A stretch of 64,000 bases of DNA from Micromonospora sp. LH3U1 (lineage in GTDB: Bacteria; Actinomycetota; Actinomycetes; Mycobacteriales; Micromonosporaceae), in the NCBI RefSeq assembly GCF_028475105.1, contig NZ_CP116936.1, positions 1,178,001 to 1,242,000 on the forward strand. The letters are read 5' to 3'. The translations under genes were made by a program, and so were the position numbers. Shown piece by piece: positions 7,958 to 16,412 of the stretch; the stretch's first letter is position 1; every line of letters starts with the position of its first letter. A model generated the notes under the pieces. It did not search any database. It had not been told where the DNA came from and was given only the letters and a program-made list of their open reading frames with translations.

Positions 7958-8926
7958 TCAGTCCTTGAGATCGGGGCTGGGGTCCAGGACCCGGGCGAGC
8001 CAGCCGGTCTGGGCGCGCCGTGCCGCGGCTGACACGCGGACCTGGGGGAACAGCGCCGAGAGTCCGTGGAAGCCGCCGGCCCACAGGTGCAACTCGGCCT
8101 GGCCACCGGCGGCCCAGATCCGGGTCGCGTAGCTGACGTCCTCGTCGCGAAAGACCTCGGCGGTCCCGGCGTCGATGTACGTGGTTGGCAGACCGGACAG
8201 GTCGGCCGCCAGCGCGGGTGAGACGTACGCGGAGACGTTCTGGTCGGTGTGCTCGCCGAGGACGCTGCGCCACCCGAACTCGTTCATCTCCCGGGTCCAC
8301 ACGCCGTCCAGCCCGCTGTACTGACGGCTGGAGATGGTGTCGTTGCGGTGGTCGAGCATGGGGCACGACAGCAACTGGGCGGCGATGGTCGGGGTGTTGC
8401 GGTCGCGAGCCATGAGCGTGACTCCTGCCGCCAGGCCACCTCCGGCGCTGGCACCGGCTACGACGATGCGGGCCGGGTCGATGCCGAGGTCCACGGCGTT
8501 CTCGGCGACCCAGAGCAGGCCCTGGTAGCAGTCGTCGACCAGGGTCGTACCGGTTGCCTCCGGGGCCAGCCGGTAATCCACGGTGATCACGACGGCGCCG
8601 AACCGGTCGAGCCATTCCAGCGGGACATCGATGTTCGAGAAGCGGTCGCCCCACATCATTCCGCCGCCGTGGATCCAGTAGACGCAGGGCGCGCCGGCGG
8701 CACGATCGGTGGGACTGAGGATGGACAGCGGGATCGGCGTTCCGTCACCGGCGGGAACGGTGACCTCGCGCCGCTCGACCGCCCGGCCTTCCAGGTGGGT
8801 CTCGATCGGCGGTTGGGGGAAGTGGCGCAGTAGTTCGATCACCTCGGGGCCGAGGGGCGGCATCGGCGGCAGCTCGGCCAGGGGGACGAGCAACTCGGGG
8901 TCGATGCCCGGTCGGGGGGAGTTCAT
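7958..8926 (-). CDS. Alpha/beta hydrolase, HSL-type esterase
   Basis: The 322-residue protein belongs to the hormone-sensitive-lipase (abhydrolase_3) group. It has the oxyanion HGGG motif in VYWIHGGGMMW, the nucleophile elbow GASAGG, an acid residue in DAGTAEVFRDED and the catalytic histidine in GGFHG. It lacks a signal peptide and is presumably a cytoplasmic carboxylesterase of unknown substrate. It lies 49 nt downstream of the ABM-domain gene on the same strand, and this pair is divergent from an AraC regulator that probably controls it. Confidence 0.85.
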   Translation of the reverse strand: MNSPRPGIDPELLVPLAELPPMPPLGPEVIELLRHFPQPPIETHLEGRAVERREVTVPAGDGTPIPLSILSPTDRAAGAPCVYWIHGGGMMWGDRFSNIDVPLEWLDRFGAVVITVDYRLAPEATGTTLVDDCYQGLLWVAENAVDLGIDPARIVVAGASAGGGLAAGVTLMARDRNTPTIAAQLLSCPMLDHRNDTISSRQYSGLDGVWTREMNEFGWRSVLGEHTDQNVSAYVSPALAADLSGLPTTYIDAGTAEVFRDEDVSYATRIWAAGGQAELHLWAGGFHGLSALFPQVRVSAAARRAQTGWLARVLDPSPDLKD

Positions 8927-8975
8927 CAGGATCCTTTCGCTGATACGGGTAGGGGTGACGGGTGTGGTCGCCGGG

Positions 8976-9281
8976 TCAGAAGGTCGCCTTGCCGCCGACC
9001 GGCACCGCGTCGGTGTACGCCGAGTCGCCGGCCAGCAGCGGCTGAAGCTTCGCGACCAGGGCCTGCGCCTGCTCGCCAGCGAAGAACGCGCTGTGCGCCT
9101 CGGCGCTGGTCCAGCCTTCGATGACGTGGACGACGTCGCGGTCGGACGCCGAGCGGGACACCAGGAAGACGAGGCAGTCGTCGTGCGGCAGGGACGGCGC
9201 GTCGAGCAACAACTGGATCAGCTCGTCCGCCTTTCCCGGCTGGGCGGTCATGGTGGCCTGGAACCCGTGGTGAACAGACAT
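8976..9281 (-). CDS. Antibiotic biosynthesis monooxygenase (ABM) domain protein
   Basis: A 101-residue single-domain protein of the dimeric alpha-beta barrel ABM/quinol-monooxygenase type: GFQATMTAQPGKADELIQLLLDA, the strand LVFLVSRSASD, and VVHVIEGWTSAEAHSAFF. Relatives act on small aromatic or quinone substrates without cofactors, or detoxify reactive species. The substrate here is unknown. It is first in a likely operon with the esterase and divergent from the AraC gene. Confidence 0.75.
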   Translation of the reverse strand: MSVHHGFQATMTAQPGKADELIQLLLDAPSLPHDDCLVFLVSRSASDRDVVHVIEGWTSAEAHSAFFAGEQAQALVAKLQPLLAGDSAYTDAVPVGGKATF

Positions 9282-9438
9282 GCTGGAGACTCCTCATCGT
9301 CGAGCTGCGCTGCGCTCTCTGGGAAACTGACACTCCAATGGAAGCACTGCCACCAGCAGAATCGTTAGACAGATGCTCGCTGTCCCTTGCCTGATCCTCT
9401 CGTTGTAGCGAGGATCGGTCCTGTGGTTCAATCGGGTC

Positions 9439-10344
9439 GTGGACCTCGACGAGCTGCGGGCGTTGCTGGCCCGTCACGCCCGACCGGACATGAGCACCGC
9501 CATCGACGGGGTGCTGATCTCGAAGGTCGAACAGCAGACGGCACCGACCACGTCGATGTCGGGCACCGTGCTGGCACTCATCGCTCAAGGCGCCAAACAG
9601 ATGGCGCTGGGCGACCGCGTGTACGAGTACCGGGCCGGCCAGTACCTTGTCGCGTCGGTCGACCTGCCGGTCACCGGCCGCTTCACCCAGGCAAGCGACG
9701 ACGCGCCGGCTCTGGGGTTCGGGTTGGTGCTACACCCGGCCATGGTCGCGGAGTTGCTGCTGCAGGCGGCGCCGGGCGACCTCCCGCCCCTGGCCGGGCC
9801 GACGCCGTCGGGGATGGTGGTCAGCGACGCTCCCGACGAGCTCGGCGACGCGGTGATCCGACTGCTTCGGCTGCTGGACCGGCCCCGGGACGTCACGGTG
9901 CTCGCACCTCTGATCAAGCGGGAGATCCTGTGGCTGCTGCTCAGCGGGGAGCAGGGGGCGGCCGTACGGCAGCTCGGTCTGGCCGACAGCAGCCTCAGTC
10001 ACATCGCCCGGGCGGTCCGGTGGATCCGCGACCACTATGCGCAGCCGTTCCGGGTGGAGGATCTGGCGCGGCTGACCGGGATGAGCGTGTCGGCGTTCTA
10101 TCGCAACTTCCAGGCGGTGACCGCCATGAGCCCGATCCAGTTCCAGAAGCAGATCCGGTTGCAGGAGGCGCGGCTCCTGCTCGCCACGCACCCCAACGAC
10201 ATCACCGGGGTGGGCATCCGGGTCGGCTACGAGAGCCCGTCGCAGTTCAGCCGCGAATATCGTCGCCAGTTCGGCGCGCCTCCCAGCCAGGACGCCACCC
10301 GCCTGCGCGGCACGATCCGAGCCGAGGTGCCGGCGGTCATCTGA
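9439..10344 (+). CDS. AraC family transcriptional regulator with AraC_N domain
   Basis: The 301-residue protein has an N-terminal cupin-like AraC_N domain (about 15-170, with GAKQMALGDRVYEYRAGQYLVASVDLPV) and a C-terminal pair of AraC HTH motifs (about 190-285; RVEDLARLTGMSVSAFYRNFQ, then VGIRVGYESPSQFSREYRRQFG). The start is GTG at 9439. It is divergent from the ABM/esterase operon, the usual arrangement for a local activator responding to a small ligand. Confidence 0.85.
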   Translation: MDLDELRALLARHARPDMSTAIDGVLISKVEQQTAPTTSMSGTVLALIAQGAKQMALGDRVYEYRAGQYLVASVDLPVTGRFTQASDDAPALGFGLVLHPAMVAELLLQAAPGDLPPLAGPTPSGMVVSDAPDELGDAVIRLLRLLDRPRDVTVLAPLIKREILWLLLSGEQGAAVRQLGLADSSLSHIARAVRWIRDHYAQPFRVEDLARLTGMSVSAFYRNFQAVTAMSPIQFQKQIRLQEARLLLATHPNDITGVGIRVGYESPSQFSREYRRQFGAPPSQDATRLRGTIRAEVPAVI

Positions 10345-10378
10345 CCGGCGGCGTTCACCCGAGCGTCCAGACGAGAGC

Positions 10379-10414
10379 CGACGGGCGCCGCCACCGCTGT
10401 GGCGGCGCCCGTCG
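10379..10414. terminator. Perfect 16-bp hairpin, 4-nt loop
   Basis: Arms 10379-10394 and 10399-10414 pair exactly around CGCT. It separates the convergent AraC and ABC permease genes and should act in both directions. Confidence 0.85.
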
Positions 10415-10426
10415 CTCGGATCAGGG

Positions 10427-11284
10427 TCAGCGGCGGTTGTACCTGTACATGGTCAGCGACCCGAAGACGAGCACGAATCCCGCGCTCCACAGCAGCAACC
10501 ACATGGTGGCCGACGGGTCGGACTCGCCGCTCATCGCGCCGCGGATCGCGGCCACCAGCTGCGTCACCGGGTTGACCTTCACGAACGCCTGGAGCCAGCC
10601 GGGCATGGTGCTCGGCTCGACGAACACGTTGCTCAGGAACGTCAGCGGGAACAGCACCATCATGCTGACCCCCATCACCGACTTCTCACTGCGCAGGATC
10701 AGCCCGAAGAACGTCCACACCCAGGAGAACGCGAACGAGAAGACCACCAACAGCCCGATCCCGGCGGCAACGCCGACCACCCCGCCCTCGGGCCGGAACC
10801 CGAGCACCAGCCCCAGGCCCAGGATCACCAGGGCGGCGAGGATGTAGCGCAGCACGTCGCCGAAGATCATGCCGACCAGGGCGGCCGGGCGCCAGACGGG
10901 CAGCGTCCGGAACCGGTCGAAGATGCCCTTCTCGATGTCGGTGTTGAGGCCGACACCGGTGTACATGGTGATCATCACGACGCTGGTCACCATGATGCCG
11001 GGCAGGAAGAACTGCAGGTATTCACGCGGGCTGCCGGCGAGGGCGCCGCCGAACAGGTACGTGAACATCAGCACCATGATGATCGGGAACGCCGTCACGT
11101 CGAAGAGCTGCTCCGGCACGTGCTTGATCTTCAACATGGCCCGCCAGCCGAAGGTGAGCGACGCGCCCAGCGCGCTCGGTCGAGGCGGTCGGGCACCGGG
11201 CGCGAGAACGGTCGCCAGCGCCTCGGCGGACGGGACGTAGACGGACGGCGCCCGTTCGGTCGTGGTGGTCGTGACGTTGCTCAT
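10427..11284 (-). CDS. ABC-2 type transporter permease (DrrB-like)
   Basis: The 285-residue integral membrane protein has about six transmembrane segments after a cytoplasmic N-terminus. It shows ABC-2 family features, such as [20 protein letters not shown] and [28 protein letters not shown]. DrrB-like permeases export anthracyclines and other hydrophobic compounds. Its start overlaps the ATPase stop by 4 nt (ATGA), so they form one exporter. Confidence 0.85.
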   Translation of the reverse strand: MSNVTTTTTERAPSVYVPSAEALATVLAPGARPPRPSALGASLTFGWRAMLKIKHVPEQLFDVTAFPIIMVLMFTYLFGGALAGSPREYLQFFLPGIMVTSVVMITMYTGVGLNTDIEKGIFDRFRTLPVWRPAALVGMIFGDVLRYILAALVILGLGLVLGFRPEGGVVGVAAGIGLLVVFSFAFSWVWTFFGLILRSEKSVMGVSMMVLFPLTFLSNVFVEPSTMPGWLQAFVKVNPVTQLVAAIRGAMSGESDPSATMWLLLWSAGFVLVFGSLTMYRYNRR

Positions 11285-12294
11285 CGGGCTGCCTCCAGCT
11301 CGTCGTCGCGCTCGTCGGCCGGCACGGCGGGGTGATCGGTCAGAGCCAGGAAGACCTCGTCCAGGCTCGGCTGACCGAGGGAGAAGTTGTCGACGACGAT
11401 GCCGGCACGGGCCAGGTCGCCGAGCGCGCGAGCGGCCTGGGCGCTGGCGTCGAGGTCGGTGCCGGCCTCACCGACCCGGGCGGTCAATGCCACCGGATCG
11501 GCGGCGAGCTGCACCGGCACGTCGAGCGCCTCCCGGAGCACCTTCTCCGCCTCGGGCCGCTGACCAGGATCACGCAGTCGCAGGTGGACGGTGCCGGAGC
11601 CGACCGACGACTTCAGCTCGCCCGGGGTGCCCTCCGCGATCACCCGGCCGTGGTCGACGACCGCGATCCGCCCGGCGAGCTGGTCGGCCTCGTCGAGGTA
11701 CTGCGTGGTCAGCAGCACCGTCGTGCCGTGCGACACCACGGCCCGGACGATCTCCCACACCTGGTTGCGACTGCGTGGGTCGAGACCGGTCGTCGGCTCG
11801 TCGAGGAAGAGCAGGTCGGGGGTGTTGAGGATGCTGGCGGCGATGTCGATGCGCCGACGCATCCCACCCGAGTACTTCTTCACCTGGCGGTCGCTCGCCT
11901 CGGTCAGACCGAACGCGGCGAGCAGGGCGGCGGCCCGTTCACGGGCGGCCGGCTTGCGCAGGCCGAGCAGGCGGGCGAGGAGCACCAGGTTCTCCGTACC
12001 GGTCAGGTCCTCGTCGACCGAGGCGTACTGGCCGGTGAGGCTGACCCGGGACCGGACCTTGTCGGCCTCGGTGACCACGTCGTGCCCGAAGACCCGCGCC
12101 GAGCCACCGTCGGGGCGCAGCAACGTCGCGAGCACCCGGACGGCGGTGGTCTTGCCCGCCCCGTTCGGGCCGAGTAGGCCGTAGACGGTGCCGGCGGGCA
12201 CCTGGAGGTCGATGCCGGCCAGCGCCCGGGTCTCCCCGAACGAGCGGGTGAGCCCCTCGGCCTCGATGGCCAGGCCGGTGGTGCGTCTACTCAT
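11281..12294 (-). CDS. ABC transporter ATP-binding protein (DrrA-like)
   Basis: The 337-residue ATPase has Walker [10 protein letters not shown] (42-50), signature YSGGM (141-145) and Walker B LLFLDEP (161-167), plus the long C-terminal DrrA-type extension needed for permease pairing. It energises the adjacent permease. It follows the FMN reductase gene by 26 nt, with an AAGG-containing RBS in the gap, so a three-gene operon is likely. No associated antibiotic biosynthetic genes are in the window. Confidence 0.88.
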   Translation of the reverse strand: MSRRTTGLAIEAEGLTRSFGETRALAGIDLQVPAGTVYGLLGPNGAGKTTAVRVLATLLRPDGGSARVFGHDVVTEADKVRSRVSLTGQYASVDEDLTGTENLVLLARLLGLRKPAARERAAALLAAFGLTEASDRQVKKYSGGMRRRIDIAASILNTPDLLFLDEPTTGLDPRSRNQVWEIVRAVVSHGTTVLLTTQYLDEADQLAGRIAVVDHGRVIAEGTPGELKSSVGSGTVHLRLRDPGQRPEAEKVLREALDVPVQLAADPVALTARVGEAGTDLDASAQAARALGDLARAGIVVDNFSLGQPSLDEVFLALTDHPAVPADERDDELEAAR

Positions 12295-12319
12295 GATCCT
12301 TACCTTCCGTCAGACGAAT

Positions 12320-12877
12320 TCAGGAGACGTACGGTCGAGCCGCCCGGGCGTCGCGCAGGGCCAGACCCCACCAGCGGAGCTGGTCGAGCAGGACGCTGGC
12401 GTCCCGGCGCAGCTCGTCGGTGCACTGCGGTGTCGGCTCGCCGGCGAGCAGGTCGATCCCGACGACGTCGCGCACCGTCATCGCGTGCAGCGCGGTGAAG
12501 ACGGTGCGCAGCTGGTGGACCGCGTGCAGGCCGGTGGAACGACAGCCGTACGACACGAAGCCGACCGGTTTGGCCTGCCACTCGTCGTACGCGTAGTCGA
12601 TGGCTTGTTTCAAGGGTGCCGGGAAGCTGTGGTTGTACTCGGGGGTGACCACGACGAACGCGTCCGCCCGGCCCACCTCACGCACGAACGCCCGGATGGA
12701 CGCGGTCGGCTCGGCGGGATAGCTGGCCGGGAAGTCGTACTCGGTCAGGTCAACGACCGTCACCGCCAGGTCGTCGTGCCGCGCGGCCTGATCGATGAAC
12801 CAGCCGGCGACGCGGTCGCCGACCCGCCCCTCCCGGGTGCTGCCGATGATCACGGCGATCCTGAGCGGTGTCATCAT
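12320..12877 (-). CDS. NADPH-dependent FMN reductase family protein
   Basis: A flavodoxin-like flavoprotein of about 185 residues. It has the phosphate-binding GSTREGRVGDRVAGW near the N-terminus and the SUF/ArsH-type VVVTPEYNHSFPAPLKQAIDY motif. It probably reduces FMN, quinones or azo compounds with NADPH. The ATG at 12877 and a second ATG at 12874 follow GGGAGGGGGG; spacing slightly favours the second. It leads the operon with the DrrAB-like exporter, which hints at handling of a redox-active compound. Confidence 0.85.
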   Translation of the reverse strand: MMTPLRIAVIIGSTREGRVGDRVAGWFIDQAARHDDLAVTVVDLTEYDFPASYPAEPTASIRAFVREVGRADAFVVVTPEYNHSFPAPLKQAIDYAYDEWQAKPVGFVSYGCRSTGLHAVHQLRTVFTALHAMTVRDVVGIDLLAGEPTPQCTDELRRDASVLLDQLRWWGLALRDARAARPYVS

Positions 12878-12927
12878 CCCCCCTCCCGAGCTGTCGGTTC
12901 CACCCATCAGGCGCGAGGAAGCGGCGA

Positions 12928-12958
12928 GCCGCCCGCTAGATCCGATCTAGCGGGCGGC
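12928..12958. promoter_or_regulatory. Perfect 14-bp palindrome in a divergent promoter region
   Basis: Arms 12928-12941 and 12945-12958 pair exactly with a 3-nt loop. The element sits between the divergent FMN reductase and GNAT genes, so it is not at a gene end. It could be an operator or an attenuator hairpin. Confidence 0.5.
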
Positions 12959-13020
12959 GTTTCGAGGTGGAATGTCAGAGGGGTCGGCTTGACTGGGGTC
13001 GACGAACAGGGGGAGTGGGC

Positions 13021-13536
13021 ATGGCACAGGTAGGCATCGAACCGTGGCACGAGGACGACCTCGACCTGCTGCGGCAGCTCAACTCACCGGACACTCGCAA
13101 GCACACCGGCGGCCCGGAGACCGACGAGCAGGTGCTCGCCCGGCACGACCGGTATGTGCACTTCGCCGAGACCGGCCAGGGTTGCATGTTCACGCTGGTG
13201 CTGGCGGACGGCGCACGGGCGGGCAGCGTCGGCTACTGGGCACGTGAGTGGCGCGAGCAACCGGTGTACGAGCTGGGCTGGGCGGTGCTGCCCGCGTACC
13301 GGGGGCAGGGGCTGGCCACCGTCGCGGTGCGTGCGGTCGTCGACGTGTTGCGCGCTCGGCAGGACCGGCGCTACGCCCACGCCTACCCCTCGGTCGACAA
13401 TCCCGCCTCGAACGCGGTCTGCCGCAAGGCCGGCTTCACCCTGCTCGGCGAGACGGATTTCGAATACCCGCCGGGGCAGCTGATGCGCGCCAACGACTGG
13501 CAGCTCGACCTGACCGCCCCGCCGACCGGGGGCTGA
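13021..13536 (+). CDS. GNAT family N-acetyltransferase
   Basis: The 171-residue protein has the GNAT acetyl-CoA loop RGQGLA (94-99) after the strand YELGWAVLPAY and a late SNAVCRKAGF motif (130-139). The layout resembles the RimJ/RimL group acting on protein or small-molecule amines. ATG 13021 is chosen because AGGGGGAG precedes it. The substrate is unknown. Confidence 0.85.
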   Translation: MAQVGIEPWHEDDLDLLRQLNSPDTRKHTGGPETDEQVLARHDRYVHFAETGQGCMFTLVLADGARAGSVGYWAREWREQPVYELGWAVLPAYRGQGLATVAVRAVVDVLRARQDRRYAHAYPSVDNPASNAVCRKAGFTLLGETDFEYPPGQLMRANDWQLDLTAPPTGG

Positions 13537-13550
13537 GGTCGGCGGGGCGG
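13514..13550. terminator. 14-bp hairpin overlapping the GNAT stop codon
   Basis: Arms 13514-13527 and 13537-13550 pair perfectly with a 9-nt loop that contains the GNAT stop codon. It lies between convergent genes. Confidence 0.65.
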
Positions 13551-13561
13551 CCGGTGACCGG

Positions 13562-14548
13562 TCACCAGGTGGTGTCGAGGCGGTGCCGCTGCTCGGCGGT
13601 CAGCTCCAGGTCGACCGCTGCCAGGCTCTCCTCCAGTTGCGCCACCGACGAGGCGCCCACCAGCGGGATGGACGGCAGCTCACCGCCCAGCAGCCAGGCG
13701 AGCACCACCTGGTTGACCGTCGCGCCACTCTGCCCGGCCACCTCCCGCAGCGCGGCCAGTCGCCGGGGCGCGCTCGGCAGGTCGTACGCCGAGCTGAGCG
13801 GCTTGTCCGCCCGGGTGAACGCCCCCTTGAGCAGCGGCGAGTACGCCACCAGGGTCAGCTCGGGCTCGGCACGCAGGTAACTGAGCAGGTCGCCGCTGAC
13901 GCCGCCCGGCTCGCCGTCCGGGTCCAGTTCGCTGATCAGGTCGGTGCGGTTCGGCAGGTAACTGCGGTGGTACTGGAGCACCTCGTACCCCGGCAGGCCG
14001 GCGGCGGCGGCCAACGCGCGGGCCCGCTCCACCCGCCAGGCCCGGTGGTTGCTGGCACCCAGCAGACCCACCGTGCCCTCGGCGACCAGTTCGGCGAAGC
14101 CCTCCACGGTCTCCTGGAGCGGCACGGTCCGGTCCTCGATGTGTGCGTAGAGCAGGTCCAGTCGCTCCACCCCGAGCCGTTCCCGGCTGCGCTCCGCGGA
14201 CTCGCGGATCACCTTGGCGGAAAGCCCCTCGGCGTTGTCCAGGTAGCTGGTCCCCGGGGCCAGCGGTCGAGCGCCCAGCTTGGTGGCGATGACGATCTCG
14301 GCACCGACGCCCCGGCTGCGCCGCCACCGGCCGAGCAGTTCCTCGCTCTGCCCGCCCTGCCCGCCGTCCACCCAGAACGCGTAGTTGTCCGACGTGTCGA
14401 TGAACGTGCCACCAGCCTCGACGTACCGGTCGAGGATCGCGTACGAGGTGGCCTCGTCGGTGGCGCTACCGAAGAGCATCGCGCCGAGGCTGAGCACGCT
14501 GACCTCGCGCCGGGTCGCCGGGTCAGCGCCGATCGTGCGGTACCGCAT
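13562..14548 (-). CDS. Aldo/keto reductase
   Basis: The 328-residue TIM-barrel NADPH oxidoreductase keeps the catalytic tetrad: D51 and Y56 in FIDTSDNYAFW, K90 in VIATK, H136 in LLYAHIEDR. It probably reduces carbonyls. The ATG at 14548 has a GAGGAGA RBS. Upstream is a MerR-type promoter with a dyad in a 19-bp spacer, which is typical of stress-inducible aldo/keto reductase genes. The SDR gene upstream on the same strand ends 83 nt away but is separated by that promoter. Confidence 0.9.
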   Translation of the reverse strand: MRYRTIGADPATRREVSVLSLGAMLFGSATDEATSYAILDRYVEAGGTFIDTSDNYAFWVDGGQGGQSEELLGRWRRSRGVGAEIVIATKLGARPLAPGTSYLDNAEGLSAKVIRESAERSRERLGVERLDLLYAHIEDRTVPLQETVEGFAELVAEGTVGLLGASNHRAWRVERARALAAAAGLPGYEVLQYHRSYLPNRTDLISELDPDGEPGGVSGDLLSYLRAEPELTLVAYSPLLKGAFTRADKPLSSAYDLPSAPRRLAALREVAGQSGATVNQVVLAWLLGGELPSIPLVGASSVAQLEESLAAVDLELTAEQRHRLDTTW

Positions 14549-14561
14549 GGTGATCTCCTCT

Positions 14562-14586
14562 CGTGCGCCCTACCGGTGGGCGCACG
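14562..14586 (-). other. 9-bp hairpin in the aldo/keto reductase leader
   Basis: Arms CGTGCGCCC (14562-14570) and its complement (14578-14586) enclose a 7-nt loop just downstream of the MerR-type promoter and just before the RBS. It may terminate SDR read-through or structure the leader. Confidence 0.4.
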
Positions 14587-14590
14587 GGTC

Positions 14591-14621
14591 ACCCTGCCGG
14601 CTGGAGCGCACTCCAGGTCAA
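14591..14621 (-). promoter_or_regulatory. MerR-type promoter: TTGACC-N19-CAGGGT with CTGGAG dyad
   Basis: On the minus strand TTGACC (14621-14616) and CAGGGT (14596-14591) are separated by 19 bp. A perfect CTGGAG-TGCG-CTCCAG palindrome (14616-14601) overlaps the -35 edge and fills most of the spacer. Over-long spacers holding a dyad are the hallmark of MerR-activated promoters. It drives the aldo/keto reductase. No matching MerR regulator is in the window. Confidence 0.7.
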
Positions 14622-14631
14622 GCGCTCACCG

Positions 14632-15384
14632 TCACCAGGGCAGCACGCCGTACCCACCGCCGGCGTCCATCTGGAAGCCCCAGAGCAACCCGCTCGGCCC
14701 GTCGGCGGGCAGCGTCGCCAGGTGCACGCTCACCTCGGCACCCTGCTCGGGCGTGCGGAAGCCGTTGTTGCCGTTGAGGTCCGTGGCGCAGTAGCCCGGG
14801 TTCGCCGCGTTCACCTTGATCGGAGTGTCCCGCAGCTCCTTGGCGTACATCGCGGTGAGCATGTTCAGCGCCGCCTTCGACGACGGGTACGGCACGGACG
14901 TCAGCCCGAACAGCGCACCGTCCGGGTCGGTCATCACCGCGATCGACCCGACCTCGCTGGAGACGTTGACGATCCGTGCCGCCGGTGCCCGGCGCAGCAA
15001 CGGCAGCAGCGCGTTGGTCACCGCCGCCACCCCGAACACGTTCGTCTCGTAAACCCGGCGCAGCGTCGCCACGGTCGTGTCGCTGGGCAGCGCCCGCGCA
15101 CCGTCGCCGAGCACGATGCCGGCGTTGTTGACCAGCACGTCCAGCCGGCCATACTCCGCCTCCACCAGCTTCGCGGCGGCGGCCACCGACTCGGCGTCGG
15201 TCACGTCCAGCGGCACGAACCGGGCGTCCGCGCCGCCGTCACGCAGCTCCCGTTCCGCTGCCCGGCCCCGCTCGACGTCCCGCGCGCCCACCAGCACTGT
15301 CATCCCGAGTCCGCCGAGCTGTCGGGCGGTGGCGAATCCGATCCCCTTGTTGGCCCCGGTGATCAGGGCGGTCATGTTCGTCAT
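14632..15384 (-). CDS. Short-chain dehydrogenase/reductase (SDR)
   Basis: A classical 250-residue SDR with a Rossmann TGANKGIG (9-16), NNAG (86-89), an active-site serine in VSSEVGS (about 142) and Y166-xxx-K170. It is NADP(H)-type by similarity to carbonyl reductase-like SDRs, with no clear substrate. It is divergent from an XRE/MmyB regulator, a frequent actinobacterial pair in which the regulator controls the SDR. There is no SD; CAGGCT lies 7 nt upstream of the ATG. Confidence 0.9.
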   Translation of the reverse strand: MTNMTALITGANKGIGFATARQLGGLGMTVLVGARDVERGRAAERELRDGGADARFVPLDVTDAESVAAAAKLVEAEYGRLDVLVNNAGIVLGDGARALPSDTTVATLRRVYETNVFGVAAVTNALLPLLRRAPAARIVNVSSEVGSIAVMTDPDGALFGLTSVPYPSSKAALNMLTAMYAKELRDTPIKVNAANPGYCATDLNGNNGFRTPEQGAEVSVHLATLPADGPSGLLWGFQMDAGGGYGVLPW

Positions 15385-15391
15385 GCCGTCG

Positions 15392-15397
15392 AGCCTG
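15392..15397 (-). promoter_or_regulatory. -10 box (CAGGCT) of leaderless SDR gene
   Basis: CAGGCT on the minus strand ends 7 nt before the ATG at 15384, with no SD between. Confidence 0.35.
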
Positions 15398-15437
15398 TCC
15401 CTGTCAGCGGCGCCCGGGGAGAGACGGGCTGAGGCTG

Positions 15438-15465
15438 GGACCAGCGGTACCACCCTCGCTGGTCC
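15438..15465. promoter_or_regulatory. Inverted repeat between SDR and XRE regulator, putative operator
   Basis: GGACCAGCG (15438-15446) and CGCTGGTCC (15457-15465) form a 9-bp inverted repeat with a 10-bp spacer, 21 bp before the regulator start and in the shared intergenic region. It is a natural binding site candidate for the adjacent XRE/MmyB protein. Confidence 0.5.
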
Positions 15466-15486
15466 TGCCCGGGGCATGCTGGAGGC

Positions 15487-16338
15487 ATGACGAGCAGCGG
15501 CCTGCGGCGTGACGAACTGGCGGCGTTCCTGCGCACCCGCCGGGCCCGGCTGCGCCCCGCCGAGGTCGGGCTCCCCGAGGGTGAACGCCGACGCACCCCC
15601 GGGCTGCGCCGTCAGGAGGTGGCCCAGCTCGCCGGGATGTCGATCGACTACTACATCCGTCTGGAGCAGGGGCGCAGCCCGCACCCGTCCCGGCAGGTGC
15701 TCGCCTCGATGGCCCGGGCGCTGCTGCTGAGCGGGGACGAGCGCGAGTACCTGTTCCGGCTCGCCGGGGAGAACCCGCCCCCGACCCGGGGGCCGAGCCG
15801 GGAGGTGCCACCCGGCCTGCGGCACCTGCTCGACGCGATGACCGAAACTCCGGCGTACCTCGTCGACGCCGCCTACCAGGTGCTGGCCTGGAACCACCTG
15901 TCCACGTACTTCATGGGGAACCTCGCGGCCGTGCCCGCCGCGGACCGCAACATGATCCGCTGGACGTTTCGGCAGCCGATGACCAGCGGCCACTGGAACG
16001 ACGCCGAAACACGCCGGTTCGTTCGCAGCACGGTCGCGGATCTGCGGGCCGCCTACGGCCGCTACCCGGCCGACCCGGCGATCCGCGAGCTGGTCACCGA
16101 ACTGCTCGGCACCTCGCCCCGGTTCGCCCAGCTCTGGGCCGAGCACGACGTCGAGGAACGCCGTCCCGTCGTCAAACGGGTGCCGCACCCCGACCTGGGG
16201 CCGTTGGAGTTCGAGTGCCGGGTGCTGTTGGTACCAGAGACCGACCAGCGGATGATCGTCTATGTCCCCGAGCCCGGCTCGCCGACCCAGGCGGCGTTCC
16301 GCCGGATCGCCGAGCGAGTCCCCACCGAAAGAGCGTGA
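15487..16338 (+). CDS. XRE family regulator with MmyB-like ligand-binding domain
   Basis: The 283-residue protein has an N-terminal HTH_XRE (about 8-75; TPGLRRQEVAQLAGMSIDYYIRLEQGR) and a C-terminal MmyB-like domain (about 100-275; TPAYLVDAAYQVLAWNHLS, MIRWTFR, LGPLEFECRVLLVPETDQRMIVY). Such proteins regulate a divergent oxidoreductase gene, probably in response to a fatty-acid-like ligand. A GGAGG motif lies too close to the ATG for a normal SD; a CATGCT -10 six nt away may give a leaderless mRNA. Confidence 0.88.
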   Translation: MTSSGLRRDELAAFLRTRRARLRPAEVGLPEGERRRTPGLRRQEVAQLAGMSIDYYIRLEQGRSPHPSRQVLASMARALLLSGDEREYLFRLAGENPPPTRGPSREVPPGLRHLLDAMTETPAYLVDAAYQVLAWNHLSTYFMGNLAAVPAADRNMIRWTFRQPMTSGHWNDAETRRFVRSTVADLRAAYGRYPADPAIRELVTELLGTSPRFAQLWAEHDVEERRPVVKRVPHPDLGPLEFECRVLLVPETDQRMIVYVPEPGSPTQAAFRRIAERVPTERA

Positions 16339-16378
16339 TACCTCAGACTCATCAAGATGACTCTGAGGTATCACGCTC
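16331..16378. terminator. Long bidirectional hairpin (17 + 5 bp)
   Basis: Perfect 17-bp arms (16331-16347 and 16362-16378) are followed inward by one mismatch and a further 5 bp with a 2-nt loop. The first arm includes the XRE gene stop. It separates convergent genes and is unusually AT-containing for the region. Confidence 0.85.
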
Positions 16379-16412
16379 GCTGGAGACATGCCCGCCGGAC
16401 GGCGGGTTCGGA

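Noticed and set aside
10427..12294. Part of an anthracycline-type biosynthetic cluster
   Set aside because: The DrrAB-like exporter has no PKS, NRPS or tailoring genes around it in the window.
14632..16389. 585-residue minus-strand ORF spanning the SDR and the XRE regulator
   Set aside because: Only the last 250 residues are the SDR. The rest is the antisense shadow of the XRE gene.
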